A stretch of DNA of 64,000 bases from Parafrankia irregularis (GTDB lineage Bacteria > Actinomycetota > Actinomycetes > Frankiales > Frankiaceae). Of this stretch, positions 44,293 to 52,512 are shown piece after piece (position 1 is the first letter of the stretch; each line of letters begins with the position of its first letter). The notes below the pieces were generated by a model, which worked only from the letters and a program-made list of their open reading frames with translations, had not been told where the DNA came from and ran no database searches. The DNA is taken from NCBI RefSeq assembly GCF_001536285.1, contig NZ_FAOZ01000038.1, forward strand, positions 1-64,000, in the 5' to 3' direction. A program made the translations under genes and the position numbers.

Positions 44293-44353
44293 TTCAGCTG
44301 CTCGGCGGCTGAGCTTTTCAGCTGCTCGGCTGCTGAGCCTCTTCAGCTGCTCG
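44293..44353. repeat. About 25-bp tandem repeat at the LLM gene end
   Basis: TTCAGCTGCTCG occurs at 44293, 44317 and 44342, with GGC.GCTGAGC filling the gaps. The last copy contains the stop codon of the LLM gene (TCA on the plus strand), so the gene end is echoed twice downstream. Confidence 0.8.
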
Positions 44354-45479
44354 CGGTCACCGGAACCGACGCCGCCGCGACCGCGGTCGCCGCCGCCGCC
44401 TCGGCCGCGACACCGTTGTCCGGCGCCGGGAAGGCGGGCATGACCTCGGCGGCGAAGAGCTCCAGCGTGCGGCGGGCATCCGACAGCGGGGTCGCCGCGA
44501 AGTTGATCTGCATGGAGGGCTCGACGTCGCCGAACACCTCGAGGGTCGCGGCCACCTGCTGGCGGACGTCCGCCGGGGTGCCGACGTAGACTTGGGCCTT
44601 GTCCTCGAGCTCGGCCAGCGTCTTCCTGCGCATCCCGGTGATCATGTCGGCGTAGCCCGCGTACTGCGACGGGCTGCGCTCCATGTAGTCCTCCCAGGTG
44701 GAGGCCATCTTGTCGACGTAGTCGGCGTAATGCACGGCGGCGTTGCGCCGGGCCCGGTCGCCGTCGGTGTCGACGAAGCAGTGGATCCCCATCTGAATCC
44801 GCTCGGAGCCGGCCGGGTAACCGGCGTCGAGGCGGGCCTTCCGGTACAGGTCGAGCAGCCCGGCGACCTTCTCGTTCGTCGAGGTGAACGGAATGAACAT
44901 CAGATTGAAGCCCTGGCTGCCCGCCCAGACGAAACTCTCCGGGGTGGACGTCGCCGCGATGAAGACCGGCGGATGGGGCCGCTGGTAGGTCAGGGGAAGC
45001 ATACTCACCGGACCGAACCTGTGAAAGGTGCCGTTCCACACCACATCGGTCTCGGTCCACAGCTTGAGGACCGCGGCAATACCTTCCTGGTGCCGCGCCC
45101 GGCTGGTGTCCATGTCGACTTCGAATGCCTCGAACTCGCCGGGGAGGAACGCCCTCGCGAAGCCGACGTCAAGGCGGCCGTGGGACAGGTTGTCGAGCAT
45201 CGCGAGCTGCCCCGCGAGCTTGATGGGGTGGTTGAACGCCGGGATGTTCGCACCGGTTATCAGCCGAATACGTTCGGTCCTGGTCGCGACGGCCGCGAGG
45301 AAGGTGACGGGGTCCGGGCTGTAGCCCCCGTAGGGGTAGAAGTAGTGTTCGACGATCTTCACCGAGGAGTAGCCGAGGCGGTCCGCGAGGATCGACAGAT
45401 CGAGAGCCTCGTCAAAGAACTGCACAGCAGACTTCTCGGCGGGCGAGACCGTGGGGAAGAAGTTCACTCCGGCGAGCAC
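44343..45479 (-). CDS. LLM class flavin-dependent oxidoreductase
   Basis: 378 residues from GTG 45479, preceded by GGTGGAGG; a GTG 12 bases upstream is in frame but lacks a ribosome site. Bacterial luciferase fold: AGVNFFPTVSPAEKSA, LADRLGYSSVKIVEHYFYP, ERIRLITGANIPAFNHP, LDNLSHGRLDVGFARAFLPG, LTYQRPHPPVFIAATSTPE. It probably uses reduced FMN or F420 with oxygen to oxidise the pathway substrate. It is the first gene of the leftward block, divergent from the GntR/FCD gene. The Ala-rich C-terminal tail is not conserved in such enzymes. No flavin reductase gene is seen nearby. Confidence 0.92.
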   Translation of the reverse strand: MLAGVNFFPTVSPAEKSAVQFFDEALDLSILADRLGYSSVKIVEHYFYPYGGYSPDPVTFLAAVATRTERIRLITGANIPAFNHPIKLAGQLAMLDNLSHGRLDVGFARAFLPGEFEAFEVDMDTSRARHQEGIAAVLKLWTETDVVWNGTFHRFGPVSMLPLTYQRPHPPVFIAATSTPESFVWAGSQGFNLMFIPFTSTNEKVAGLLDLYRKARLDAGYPAGSERIQMGIHCFVDTDGDRARRNAAVHYADYVDKMASTWEDYMERSPSQYAGYADMITGMRRKTLAELEDKAQVYVGTPADVRQQVAATLEVFGDVEPSMQINFAATPLSDARRTLELFAAEVMPAFPAPDNGVAAEAAAATAVAAASVPVTASS

Positions 45480-45548
45480 CGGCACCTCCACCTAACTATA
45501 TCGTCGGTAGACGCTGAAATCACAGTCGAAAGTGCAGCCTTGAGACAT

Positions 45549-45602
45549 TTTTCGTGCTATCGTGCGAAAACTGTTCCAGACTGTGGGGTTCCACCGTGGA
45601 AC
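45549..45602. promoter_or_regulatory. Two palindromes in the divergent promoter region
   Basis: At 45549-45570 the arms TTTTCG and CGAAAA flank ten bases. At 45588-45602 GTTCCAC-C-GTGGAAC is a perfect 15-bp palindrome. Both lie between the LLM gene and the GntR/FCD gene and may bind the regulator or another factor. Confidence 0.45.
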
Positions 45603-45687
45603 ACGAGTTTCCGCCGGGTGCGTCAGGGTGGTTTCGACGGCCAGGGACAGGAGCTCACTCCAGCCGACGACGACGTCGATTCATTTC

Positions 45688-45702
45688 TGTATACTGTCCA
45701 CA
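45688..45702. promoter_or_regulatory. Likely GntR operator (TGTATAC type)
   Basis: TGTATACTGTCCACA lies 22 bases before the start of the GntR/FCD gene. The core TGTATAC recurs in two inverted sites at 48446-48458 and 48575-48587 upstream of the second GntR gene. TGTATACA-like sequences are typical of FadR-type GntR proteins. Confidence 0.55.
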
Positions 45703-45724
45703 ATTCTGCGGCTGAGGTGCACGG

Positions 45725-46393
45725 GTGGGAGATATGAAGACGACGATCGGCGCGGCCTACCGTCCGCTGCGGCAGCTCGTCGCCGACGAGCTGCGCGGTC
45801 GCATTCTTCGCGGCGAGCTCACCCAGGGCAGCCGTGTCATCGAGGACCGCCTCGCCGAGGAGCTGGGGGTCTCCCGCAACCCTGTCCGCGAGGCGATCCG
45901 GCTGCTGGAGTCGGAGGGCCTCGTCGAGGTCACCCCGCGCAAGGGCGTCATGGTCACGGTGATCAGCGGCGAGGAGGCCGACGACCTCATCGAGGTCCGC
46001 GCCGCGCTGGAGGTCACCGCGGTACGCCGGGCGGCGACCAGGGGCATCACCGCCGAGATCGACGCCGAGCTCGAGGCGGTGCTGGTCGAGGGCGAAGGCG
46101 TCACCGAGGCGGGCGCCTACGAGCGCCTCTCCGCGCTCAACGCCCGCTTCCACGACCTGCTCGCGCGGGCCAGCGGCAACAACCACCTCGTCGAGGTCCT
46201 GCGTGACCTGCAGAACCGGCTGCAGCTGCTGTTCTCCGTCGGCGTGTCGCGCCGCTCGGGGCGCGCCTGGGAGGAGCACCGCCGCATCCTGGAGGCGATT
46301 CGCGCCCGGGACGCGGACTGGGCGGAGGCGGAGATGCGCGCACACATCAACGGCGCGGCGCACCGCTACCAGAAGGAGAAGCCGCCGGCCTAG
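45725..46393 (+). CDS. GntR family regulator, FadR/FCD subfamily
   Basis: 222 residues; GTG 45725 has GAGG upstream, and an ATG 9 bases later is also possible. The winged helix is standard: LRQLVADELRGRILRGEL, DRLAEELGVSRNPVREAIRL, LEVTPRKGVMV-like wing (VEVTPRKGVMVTVI). The FCD ligand domain (about 85-210) has DLIEVRAALEVTAVRRAA, the metal-binding LNARFHDLLARASGNNHL and EEHRRILEAIRARDADWAE, with the expected Asp/His residues. FCD regulators respond to carboxylic acids or aromatic intermediates. Divergent from the long catabolic operon and preceded by a TGTATAC site, it is the likely regulator of that operon. Confidence 0.92.
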   Translation: MGDMKTTIGAAYRPLRQLVADELRGRILRGELTQGSRVIEDRLAEELGVSRNPVREAIRLLESEGLVEVTPRKGVMVTVISGEEADDLIEVRAALEVTAVRRAATRGITAEIDAELEAVLVEGEGVTEAGAYERLSALNARFHDLLARASGNNHLVEVLRDLQNRLQLLFSVGVSRRSGRAWEEHRRILEAIRARDADWAEAEMRAHINGAAHRYQKEKPPA

Positions 46394-46452
46394 CCGGGAT
46401 GCCGGTGCCGGCTCCCTCGATGGCGCCGGCACCGCGAGGGCTGCCGGCAGCG

Positions 46453-46524
46453 CCGGAGACGTCAGTGCCACTGGATACGTCAGTGCCACCGGATACGTCA
46501 GTGCCGCGGGAGGCGTCAGCGGTG
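46453..46524. repeat. 18-bp tandem repeat, 4 copies
   Basis: Units of 18 bases (ccggatacgtcagtgcca type) stand at 46453, 46471, 46489 and 46507; the last is degenerate. It fills the gap between the convergent GntR/FCD and amidase genes. Confidence 0.85.
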
Positions 46525-46557
46525 TGGCAGCGGCGGCGCGAACGCGCCGAACGGCCG

Positions 46558-47967
46558 TCACCATGGCGAGGCTGGCGCGACGAGTGGCCAGGGGCGGTCG
46601 CGCTCGACCGCCGCGGCAAGCTCGAGCAGCAGGTCGTCGCGGTGGTGCGGCGCGAACAGGTGCAGGCCCACCGGCAGGCCGGTCGGGCCCGTCCCCACCG
46701 GGATGGAGATCGCCGGGCAGCCGCTGATGTTCGCCAGGGGAAGCGGGCCCGGCGCGGGGCTGCCCGTCTCGGCGTCGAAGGCCTCTCCCGTCGTCGGGCA
46801 GGCCACGAGGTCGACGTCGTCGAACAGCGCCGCCATGGTCTCGATGACGTCGATCCGGTAGGTGTCCAGCTCGGTGAGGACCCGGGCGTCGAGGCTGTCC
46901 GCGGCCACCATCACGTCGCGGATCTCCGTCGTGAGCTCGTCCGCGCACGCGGGCCAGTAGGGGCCCAGGAACCGCCGGATGCGCAGCGCGCCGATCGCGG
47001 CGAACGCCGCCGACGGTCCGGGGACCACCGGGGTCGCCAGCGCGGCCAGCCGCAGGCCCGCGGCCGCGACGAGGTCGCGCAGCGCCCGCTCCACCACCGT
47101 GACCACGCCCTGGTCGTGCGCGGCGCCACCGAGGTCGGGCAGCCAGGCGACCCGCAGGCCCGCGGTGGGCACTGTCCCGAGACCGACCTCGAACCGCGCA
47201 GAGATCGGGGCACTGAACGGATCACGCGGGTCGAAGCCGGCGGTGGCGTCGAGCGCGCGGGCGATGTCGCGCACCGAACGGCTCAGCGTGGTCGTGACCA
47301 CGGTGAACGGCTCCAGCACCGGCTCCGGTCCACCGGGCACGATCCGCCAGCTGACCTTGAGCCCGGGCAGGCCGCACATCGCCGCCGGCTGACGGGTCGA
47401 GCCGCCGCCGTCCGTCGCCGTCGCCAGCGCGAACAGGCCACCGGCCACCGCGGCGGCGCTGCCACCCGACGAGCCGCCGGCGGACGCCGTCAGCCGCCAC
47501 GGGTTGCGGGTGATGCCGTGCAGGCGGCTCGCGGTGTGCGCGCCGCGGGCCAGCTCACTGGACGTCGTCTGCGCCACCGGGATCGCCCCGGCCGCGACGA
47601 GCCGCCGAACCTGGGTCGAGTGGCGGGCGGACCGCCTCCCCCGCAGGGGCACCGACGCGTCAGCCCGCGGCCAGCCGGCGACCTGCTCCAGTTCCTTCAC
47701 CGCGAACGGCACGCCGGCGAGCGGCAGGGCGAGGTCGACCTGCGCGGCCGCCCGGCGCGCCGCGTCGGCGTCGACATGGCACACCGCGCCCAGCCGCGAC
47801 CGCTCCAGCGCGCCCAGCACCCGTTCCAGTTCGGTGACCGGGTCGCGGTCCCCACGCCGGTAGCTGTCCACCAGCCCGACCGCGTCCCCGGCCCAGGGCG
47901 CGGCCGTCCCGCCGGAGGCCGTCCCGCCGGAGGTCACCTCGGTGGTCGCTGCCGGCTGGCTCAGCAC
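46558..47967 (-). CDS. Amidase signature family hydrolase
   Basis: 469 residues from GTG 47967. Amidase signature: PLAGVPFAVKELEQVAGW with the catalytic Lys, SAGGSSGGSAAAVAGG with the cis-Ser, and ATDGGGSTRQPAAMCGLPGL with the nucleophilic Ser. The C-terminal part has LACPTTGEAFD-like and NISGCPAISIPVG. It hydrolyses an amide to acid plus ammonia. Its start overlaps the end of the upstream VOC gene by 7 bases, so the two form an operon. In a pathway for N-heteroaromatics it could deamidate or deformylate a ring-opened product such as a maleamate. Substrate not proven. Convergent with the GntR/FCD gene. Confidence 0.92.
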   Translation of the reverse strand: MLSQPAATTEVTSGGTASGGTAAPWAGDAVGLVDSYRRGDRDPVTELERVLGALERSRLGAVCHVDADAARRAAAQVDLALPLAGVPFAVKELEQVAGWPRADASVPLRGRRSARHSTQVRRLVAAGAIPVAQTTSSELARGAHTASRLHGITRNPWRLTASAGGSSGGSAAAVAGGLFALATATDGGGSTRQPAAMCGLPGLKVSWRIVPGGPEPVLEPFTVVTTTLSRSVRDIARALDATAGFDPRDPFSAPISARFEVGLGTVPTAGLRVAWLPDLGGAAHDQGVVTVVERALRDLVAAAGLRLAALATPVVPGPSAAFAAIGALRIRRFLGPYWPACADELTTEIRDVMVAADSLDARVLTELDTYRIDVIETMAALFDDVDLVACPTTGEAFDAETGSPAPGPLPLANISGCPAISIPVGTGPTGLPVGLHLFAPHHRDDLLLELAAAVERDRPWPLVAPASPW

Positions 47968-48413
47968 GGTCCGTCCAGCTGGGACGGACCGTAGTGACGG
48001 AGCTCGACGACGTTGCCGTCGGGATCCCGGATGTAGAGCAGATCGCTGTTGCCGTAGGCGCCGTAGCGATGGAACGGGCCACCGACGACGTCGAAGACCC
48101 CGGACGCGGCGAGCTCGGCGAGGTCACACGGCTCGATGACGACGCAGAAGTGGTTCACGTTGCGACCGGGGCCACCACGCGGGGTGCGGGCGTCCAGGTC
48201 GATGATCACTCCTGGTGCCACCTCGACCGACGGGAACGGCGCCCGGCCCTCGCGCCAGGCCTCGAGACGGTGGGTCCGCATGCCGAACTTCTCGACCCAC
48301 CACCGGACCGAACGCTCCGGATCCTCGACGTTCAACACGATGTGGTCGAAGGCCTTGGTCACGATCGGTGGCCGGACTACTGGCAGCGATTCGACTGTGT
48401 CGCCCACGGTCAC
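47961..48413 (-). CDS. VOC family (extradiol dioxygenase-like) protein
   Basis: 150 residues from GTG 48413, which has GGGAGGG six bases upstream; a TTG 6 bases earlier is possible. VOC units: TKAFDHIVLNVEDPERSVRWW (His and first strand), APGVIIDLDARTP, VNHFCVVIEPCDLAELAA (second His) and LLYIRDPDGNVVELRHYG with the Glu ligand, so a complete His-His-Glu metal site is visible. This fits a small extradiol-type dioxygenase, a lyase or an isomerase. First gene of the VOC-amidase pair, divergent from the GntR/UTRA gene, with two inverted TGTATAC sites in between. Confidence 0.9.
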   Translation of the reverse strand: MTVGDTVESLPVVRPPIVTKAFDHIVLNVEDPERSVRWWVEKFGMRTHRLEAWREGRAPFPSVEVAPGVIIDLDARTPRGGPGRNVNHFCVVIEPCDLAELAASGVFDVVGGPFHRYGAYGNSDLLYIRDPDGNVVELRHYGPSQLDGPC

Positions 48414-48445
48414 GTTCAACCCTCCCGGTTCCTCCGACGAAGTTC

Positions 48446-48458
48446 GTCGACTGTATAC
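48446..48458. promoter_or_regulatory. GntR operator candidate, copy 1
   Basis: GTCGACTGTATAC, 33 bases before the VOC start. It is the reverse complement of the site at 48575-48587; a preceding C extends the match to 14 bases. Confidence 0.6.
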
Positions 48459-48574
48459 CGACAGCCCCGCTCCGCCGCTACCCCCACAGCCGTCCGTTCA
48501 CTGGGAGAACACGCTGTGACGTGCATGTTTCGCGATTCCCGCCAACCCTCGGCATTCCCTGTGACGCCACAACC

Positions 48575-48587
48575 GTATACAGTCGAC
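48575..48587. promoter_or_regulatory. GntR operator candidate, copy 2
   Basis: GTATACAGTCGAC, inverted relative to the copy at 48446-48458 and 116 bases away from it. Two inverted sites in one divergent promoter would allow looping by a dimeric regulator. Confidence 0.6.
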
Positions 48588-48702
48588 GGCGAGTCGAGAA
48601 GTTCTTCCGCCTTGGGGCCGTACCTGGGCCACCAGGCATGGAGGACGGATCGGTAGCGGTGTGTAGCGCAGGGCAGATAGGACGAGGCACCAGGAGGGCA
48701 CG

Positions 48703-49611
48703 ATGGCAGCGGACCGATCCGCGGAGATCGAGCGGTCCCGAGTCGAGTTCAGTCGCGCCCGACGGGCGCAGAGCGCCGGGCGCCAGCTTCAGGTCTCGTC
48801 CCGGCGGGCCTACGAGATGCTGCGCGCCGGCCTACGCGCCGGGCACTTCGACGGCCCGGAGGAGCTCGCCGAGAACACCCTCGTGAACACCCTCGGGATC
48901 AGCCGCAACTCGGTGCGCCGCGCCCTGTCCATGCTGGCCGACGAGGGCCTGGTGACCCGCGCCCCGCGTCGGGGCACCACAGTCCGGCGCGGCATCGTCC
49001 AGGTCCACGAGGGCGAGATGCTGCCCCGCGAGCTGCACGAGGAGGAGAGCTGGCGTCGGCTGGAGATCGAGGAGATCAGCCAGTGCGTCGTCCCGACGAC
49101 CCGGCTGCTGCGTGAGCGGCTGGAGATCGAGGACGCCGAGGTGGTCATGATCGAACAGGTCTTCCGCCTCGACGGCGAGCCGCTGTGCGTCCGGGCCGGC
49201 TACGTGCCGCTGCCCGCGACACCTGAGCGCTACTTCGCCGACGTGGTCGCCATCGACCGTCGCCCACCGCGCTACGAGGCCCTGTTCGAGCAGCTCTTCG
49301 ACGCCCCGTACGGCGGCGGGCGGGCCGTGGTGGAGGCCGTTCCCTGCGAGGAGCGCACCGCGCGACTGCTCGGCGTCACGCCGGGAACCCCGGTCCTGCT
49401 GCGGGAGGTCGTCGTCCGCGACAGCAGCGGACGTGCCCGTGACCTGCACTGGACCCATTTCCGCGGCGATCGCGTCGCGCTCTCCTTCGGTGTCGACGCG
49501 CCGACGGCGGCACGGGCGAGCGCCCCGGCGGCCGCCGCACGCGTGACGGGTGCGGCGGCTACGGGCGCGCAGCGGGCGGGAGCGATGTCCGCGCGGGCCG
49601 ACGTTGCCTGA
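48703..49611 (+). CDS. GntR family regulator with UTRA domain
   Basis: 302 residues; ATG with AGGAGGGC upstream. Winged helix at about 30-95: SSRRAYEMLRAGLRAGHFDG, NTLVNTLGISRNSVRRALSM, LADEGLVTRAPRRGTTV. The UTRA ligand domain (about 125-270) has LLRERLEIEDAEVVMIEQVF, RLDGEPLCVRAGYVPL, AVPCEERTARLLGVTPGTPV and LHWTHFRGDRVALSF. UTRA domains bind small effectors such as sugars, amino acids or histidine-like compounds. The C-terminal 30 residues are Ala-rich and not conserved. It is the first gene of the rightward block with exporter and ABC importer genes, and is divergent from the VOC-amidase pair. Confidence 0.92.
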   Translation: MAADRSAEIERSRVEFSRARRAQSAGRQLQVSSRRAYEMLRAGLRAGHFDGPEELAENTLVNTLGISRNSVRRALSMLADEGLVTRAPRRGTTVRRGIVQVHEGEMLPRELHEEESWRRLEIEEISQCVVPTTRLLRERLEIEDAEVVMIEQVFRLDGEPLCVRAGYVPLPATPERYFADVVAIDRRPPRYEALFEQLFDAPYGGGRAVVEAVPCEERTARLLGVTPGTPVLLREVVVRDSSGRARDLHWTHFRGDRVALSFGVDAPTAARASAPAAAARVTGAAATGAQRAGAMSARADVA

Positions 49612-49619
49612 CGGGACCG

Positions 49620-49673
49620 CGGTACCAGAGGTAGCCGCGGTATCCGAGGCTGGCGCGGTACCCGAGGCTGGCG
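49620..49673. repeat. 18-bp tandem repeat, about 3 copies
   Basis: CGGTATCCGAGGCTGGCG (49638) and CGGTACCCGAGGCTGGCG (49656) are near identical; a degenerate copy precedes at 49620. The repeat lies just after the GntR/UTRA stop and before the exporter start. Confidence 0.8.
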
Positions 49674-49684
49674 CCGCATCCGGG

Positions 49685-51016
49685 GTGGCGTGCCCGCGGA
49701 CGACGTCCCGATCGCGGCTGGCCTTCCGGCAACAGGCGACGTCCCAGCCGAAGGTGGCCGCGCGCGAGACCGGGCTGGCGCGGACCGTCCCGCTGGCGGC
49801 GCTGGTGCTGTTCGGCGCGATGACCGGGCTCGGCCCGTTCTCGATGAGCGTGCACCTGCCGGGCCTGCCCGACATGGCCGACGACCTGCGCACCTCCCAG
49901 CCGTCCATCCAGCTGACGATGACCGCGTGCGTCGTCGGGATCGCGGTGGGCCAGCTGATCGCCGGGCCGATCTCGGACGCGGCCGGGCGCCGCCGCCCGC
50001 TGCTGGCGGCGATGGCGCTCTACGCCGCCGCGTCCGCCGGCTGCGCGCTGATGTGGTCGGTGCCCGCGCTGGCCGCGTTGCGCTGCGCGCAGGGCATGTT
50101 CGCCGGGTTCGGCATGACGATCGCCCGCGCGGCGATCCGTGACCTGGCCGAGGGCCAACGCCTGGTCCGCCTGTTCGCCCGGATGGCGATCATCAGCGGC
50201 CTGACCCCGATCCTGGCTCCGAACCTCGGCGGTGCGCTGCTCGCCGTCACCGACTGGCGCGGTGTCTTCGTGGTGCTCGCGCTGCTCGGAGTGGTGCTGG
50301 CCGGCGCCAGCGCCGTCAGCATCCGCGAGAGCCTGCCGCCGGCCCGGCGGGTGCCGTTGCGACCGGTCGCGACGTACCGGACGTACCGGACGATCGCCGG
50401 CGACCGGTCCTTCCTGACCGCGGCGCTGGTCGTCGGGCTGGCCTACGGCGCGATGTTCTCCTACGTGTCGTCCTCCTCGTTCGTGCTGACCGACGCCTAC
50501 GGGGTGTCGAAGACCCAGTTCGGGCTGCTGTTCGCCCTGAACGCGCTCGGTTTCATGGGCGGCAGCCAGGTCGGAGCCGCGCTGTCGGCACGGTTCGGCT
50601 CGCTGGGCGCACTGGGCCGCAGCCTGCCGACAGCCGCCCTCGGCAGTCTCCTGATCATGGTGGGTGCGGCCACGCACCTGGCGGCGCTGGTGATCGCCGC
50701 ACTGTGGTTCACCGTCGCGTCGATCGGCATGTGCATGCCGGTCGCCTCCGCCGAGGCGATGCGCTCCCAGTCCGCGAACGCCGGGACGGCCTCCGGGCTG
50801 CTCGGGCTCATCCAGTTCGCGCTCGGAGGTCTGGTCGGCCCGATCGCCGGCGCCTTCGGGTCCGCCAGCGCTCTGCCGCTGGGCGCGACGATGTGCGTTC
50901 TGCTCTGCGCCGCATGCGTGTTGTGCGCCCGGTCGGCGAGCGGATCGCGAGCCACCGCCGCCACCGCCGCCACGGCCGCCACGGCCGCCACGGCCGCCAC
51001 GGCCCGACCGGAATAG
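49685..51016 (+). CDS. MFS transporter, Bcr/CflA-type multidrug exporter
   Basis: About 443 residues; start uncertain between GTG 49685 and GTG 49754. Twelve hydrophobic segments are visible. Near the first is ALVLFGAMTGLGPFSMSVHL, then LPGLPDMADDLRTSQPSIQL, the MFS motif GPISDAAGRRRPLL in the second loop, and AQGMFAGFGMTIARAAIRD in helix 4. This is the Bcr/CflA drug-export family, moving small molecules out with protons. The C-terminus ends in an Ala-Thr repeat (about five AAT units) coded by a 9-bp repeat at about 50955-51003. In this context it may export toxic substrate or intermediates. Confidence 0.9.
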   Translation: MACPRTTSRSRLAFRQQATSQPKVAARETGLARTVPLAALVLFGAMTGLGPFSMSVHLPGLPDMADDLRTSQPSIQLTMTACVVGIAVGQLIAGPISDAAGRRRPLLAAMALYAAASAGCALMWSVPALAALRCAQGMFAGFGMTIARAAIRDLAEGQRLVRLFARMAIISGLTPILAPNLGGALLAVTDWRGVFVVLALLGVVLAGASAVSIRESLPPARRVPLRPVATYRTYRTIAGDRSFLTAALVVGLAYGAMFSYVSSSSFVLTDAYGVSKTQFGLLFALNALGFMGGSQVGAALSARFGSLGALGRSLPTAALGSLLIMVGAATHLAALVIAALWFTVASIGMCMPVASAEAMRSQSANAGTASGLLGLIQFALGGLVGPIAGAFGSASALPLGATMCVLLCAACVLCARSASGSRATAATAATAATAATAATARPE

Positions 51017-51397
51017 TCCTGCCGGCGCCCGGTGGCAATCCGCCTCCGAGGACCGGCAGCAATCCTCGCCGACCCGACGCCAATCCCCCGCGGGATCTCC
51101 GTCATCCGGGTATGGAGGGCTTATCCAGGCCGAAATTCCCCGCCTTTCGATGAACATCCCTCCGCACCTCGTTCGATCATGCTTCCAGGCCGGCTCCCGG
51201 CCGCCCAGCAGGCACCCGGCAGGCGGCGCAATCATCTGGATCACGCTGTGTGCCAGGTACTTCTCCACACTTCGTGTGGCGCAAAGCGCGGGTTACCGCT
51301 CCCGCGCCGCAGAGAAACAATGCGGCGGAAATATAGGCCTCCGACGCCCGGCACCGGGACGGCTTCGGGGCAGCGATCGACCGGAAGGTGGCCCGTG
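51017..51397. other. Intergenic before the ABC importer operon
   Basis: About 380 bases without a convincing gene. A small hairpin (CCACAC, loop TTC, GTGTGG) is at 51265-51279 and might form in a leader RNA. The promoter of the importer operon probably lies here. Confidence 0.4.
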
Positions 51398-52510
51398 ATG
51401 ACCACTGGCACCGTGATCAGCGACACCGCACGGCGGGAGGATCTCGCCGAGGAATCAGGCCCACCGATTCTTCGCGTCGAGGGAATGACCGTCCGCTACG
51501 ACTCGTCTCGTGGCGACGTCGTCGCCGTCGACGACGTGAGTTTCTCGCTCGGCCGCGGCGAACGGGTTGCCCTCGTCGGCGAGTCCGGCTCGGGCAAGAC
51601 CACGCTCGGGCTGGCGCTGGCGGGTTTCCTCACCCAGCCGTCCGTACACATCACGCACGAGCGGCTGGAATTCGACGGCGTGCCCGTCTCCCGCGTGGTC
51701 CGCACCCGGCTGCCGGTGCGGACACCCGGGCTCTCCATGGTGTTCCAGGACGCGATGACCACCCTTGATCCGGTCTGGACGATCGGCAGCCAGCTCGCCG
51801 CCGTCATCCGGGCTCAGCGCGCCGGCGCCACCGGCACCGACGGGGCCGACGCTGGTGCTGGTGCTGGTGCTGGCCGCCGCTGGCTGCACCGGCGGGCGGA
51901 CCGGGCGGCCATCCGTGAGATCTCGCGCCACTGGCTGACAAAGGTCGGTCTGCGCGACACCGACCGGGTGCTGCGAGCCCGCCCGTACGAGCTGTCCGGC
52001 GGCATGCGGCAACGCGCGATGATCGCCATCGCTCTGTGCGGCTCACCCCGGCTGCTCATCGCCGACGAGCCCACCTCGGCGCTGGACGCCTCCCTCGCCC
52101 GCGACGCCATGGAAATGCTGCTCGGGCTCACCCGGGAATCGGGTGCGTCGGTACTGGTGATCAGCCACGACATTCTGCTGGCACAGGAGTACACCGACCG
52201 CACCTTCGTCATGTACGGCGGCCGGATCGTGGAGAAGCGCAGTTCGGCGAAACTCGCCGAGACGGCCACCCATCCGTACACAGTCGGCCTTCTGCGGTGC
52301 GTACCGACGCTCGACAGCGCCGAGCTCGACGAGCTCCCGACGCTGGCGAGCGTCGCCGCCGCGAGCGCACCCGCCGCACCGGCACCGACACCCGCAACGG
52401 CACCCGTCGCGAAGGCACCCGCACCCGCACCGCCCGCACCCGCGCGCACGCCAGTGGCGCCCGCACAGCGGCGCCCCCTCATCCGTACCGATCGCCGAGA
52501 AGGGCAGTAA
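51398..52510 (+). CDS. Dipeptide-type ABC importer ATPase (DppD-like)
   Basis: 370 residues from ATG 51398 with GGAAGG upstream. Walker A GESGSGKTTLG, Q-loop VFQDAMTTLDPVW, signature LSGGMRQRAMIAIAL, Walker B LLIADEPTSALD and H-loop VISHD are all complete. The C-terminal VGLLRCVP-type region is the Opp/Dpp signature. Residues about 135-155 carry a Gly/Ala-rich insert (GADAGAGAGAG), and the last 60 residues are a low-complexity Ala-Pro tail. It pairs with the ATPase two bases downstream to power uptake of a peptide or similar solute. First gene of the importer operon. Confidence 0.92.
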   Translation: MTTGTVISDTARREDLAEESGPPILRVEGMTVRYDSSRGDVVAVDDVSFSLGRGERVALVGESGSGKTTLGLALAGFLTQPSVHITHERLEFDGVPVSRVVRTRLPVRTPGLSMVFQDAMTTLDPVWTIGSQLAAVIRAQRAGATGTDGADAGAGAGAGRRWLHRRADRAAIREISRHWLTKVGLRDTDRVLRARPYELSGGMRQRAMIAIALCGSPRLLIADEPTSALDASLARDAMEMLLGLTRESGASVLVISHDILLAQEYTDRTFVMYGGRIVEKRSSAKLAETATHPYTVGLLRCVPTLDSAELDELPTLASVAAASAPAAPAPTPATAPVAKAPAPAPPAPARTPVAPAQRRPLIRTDRREGQ

Positions 52511-52512
52511 GA

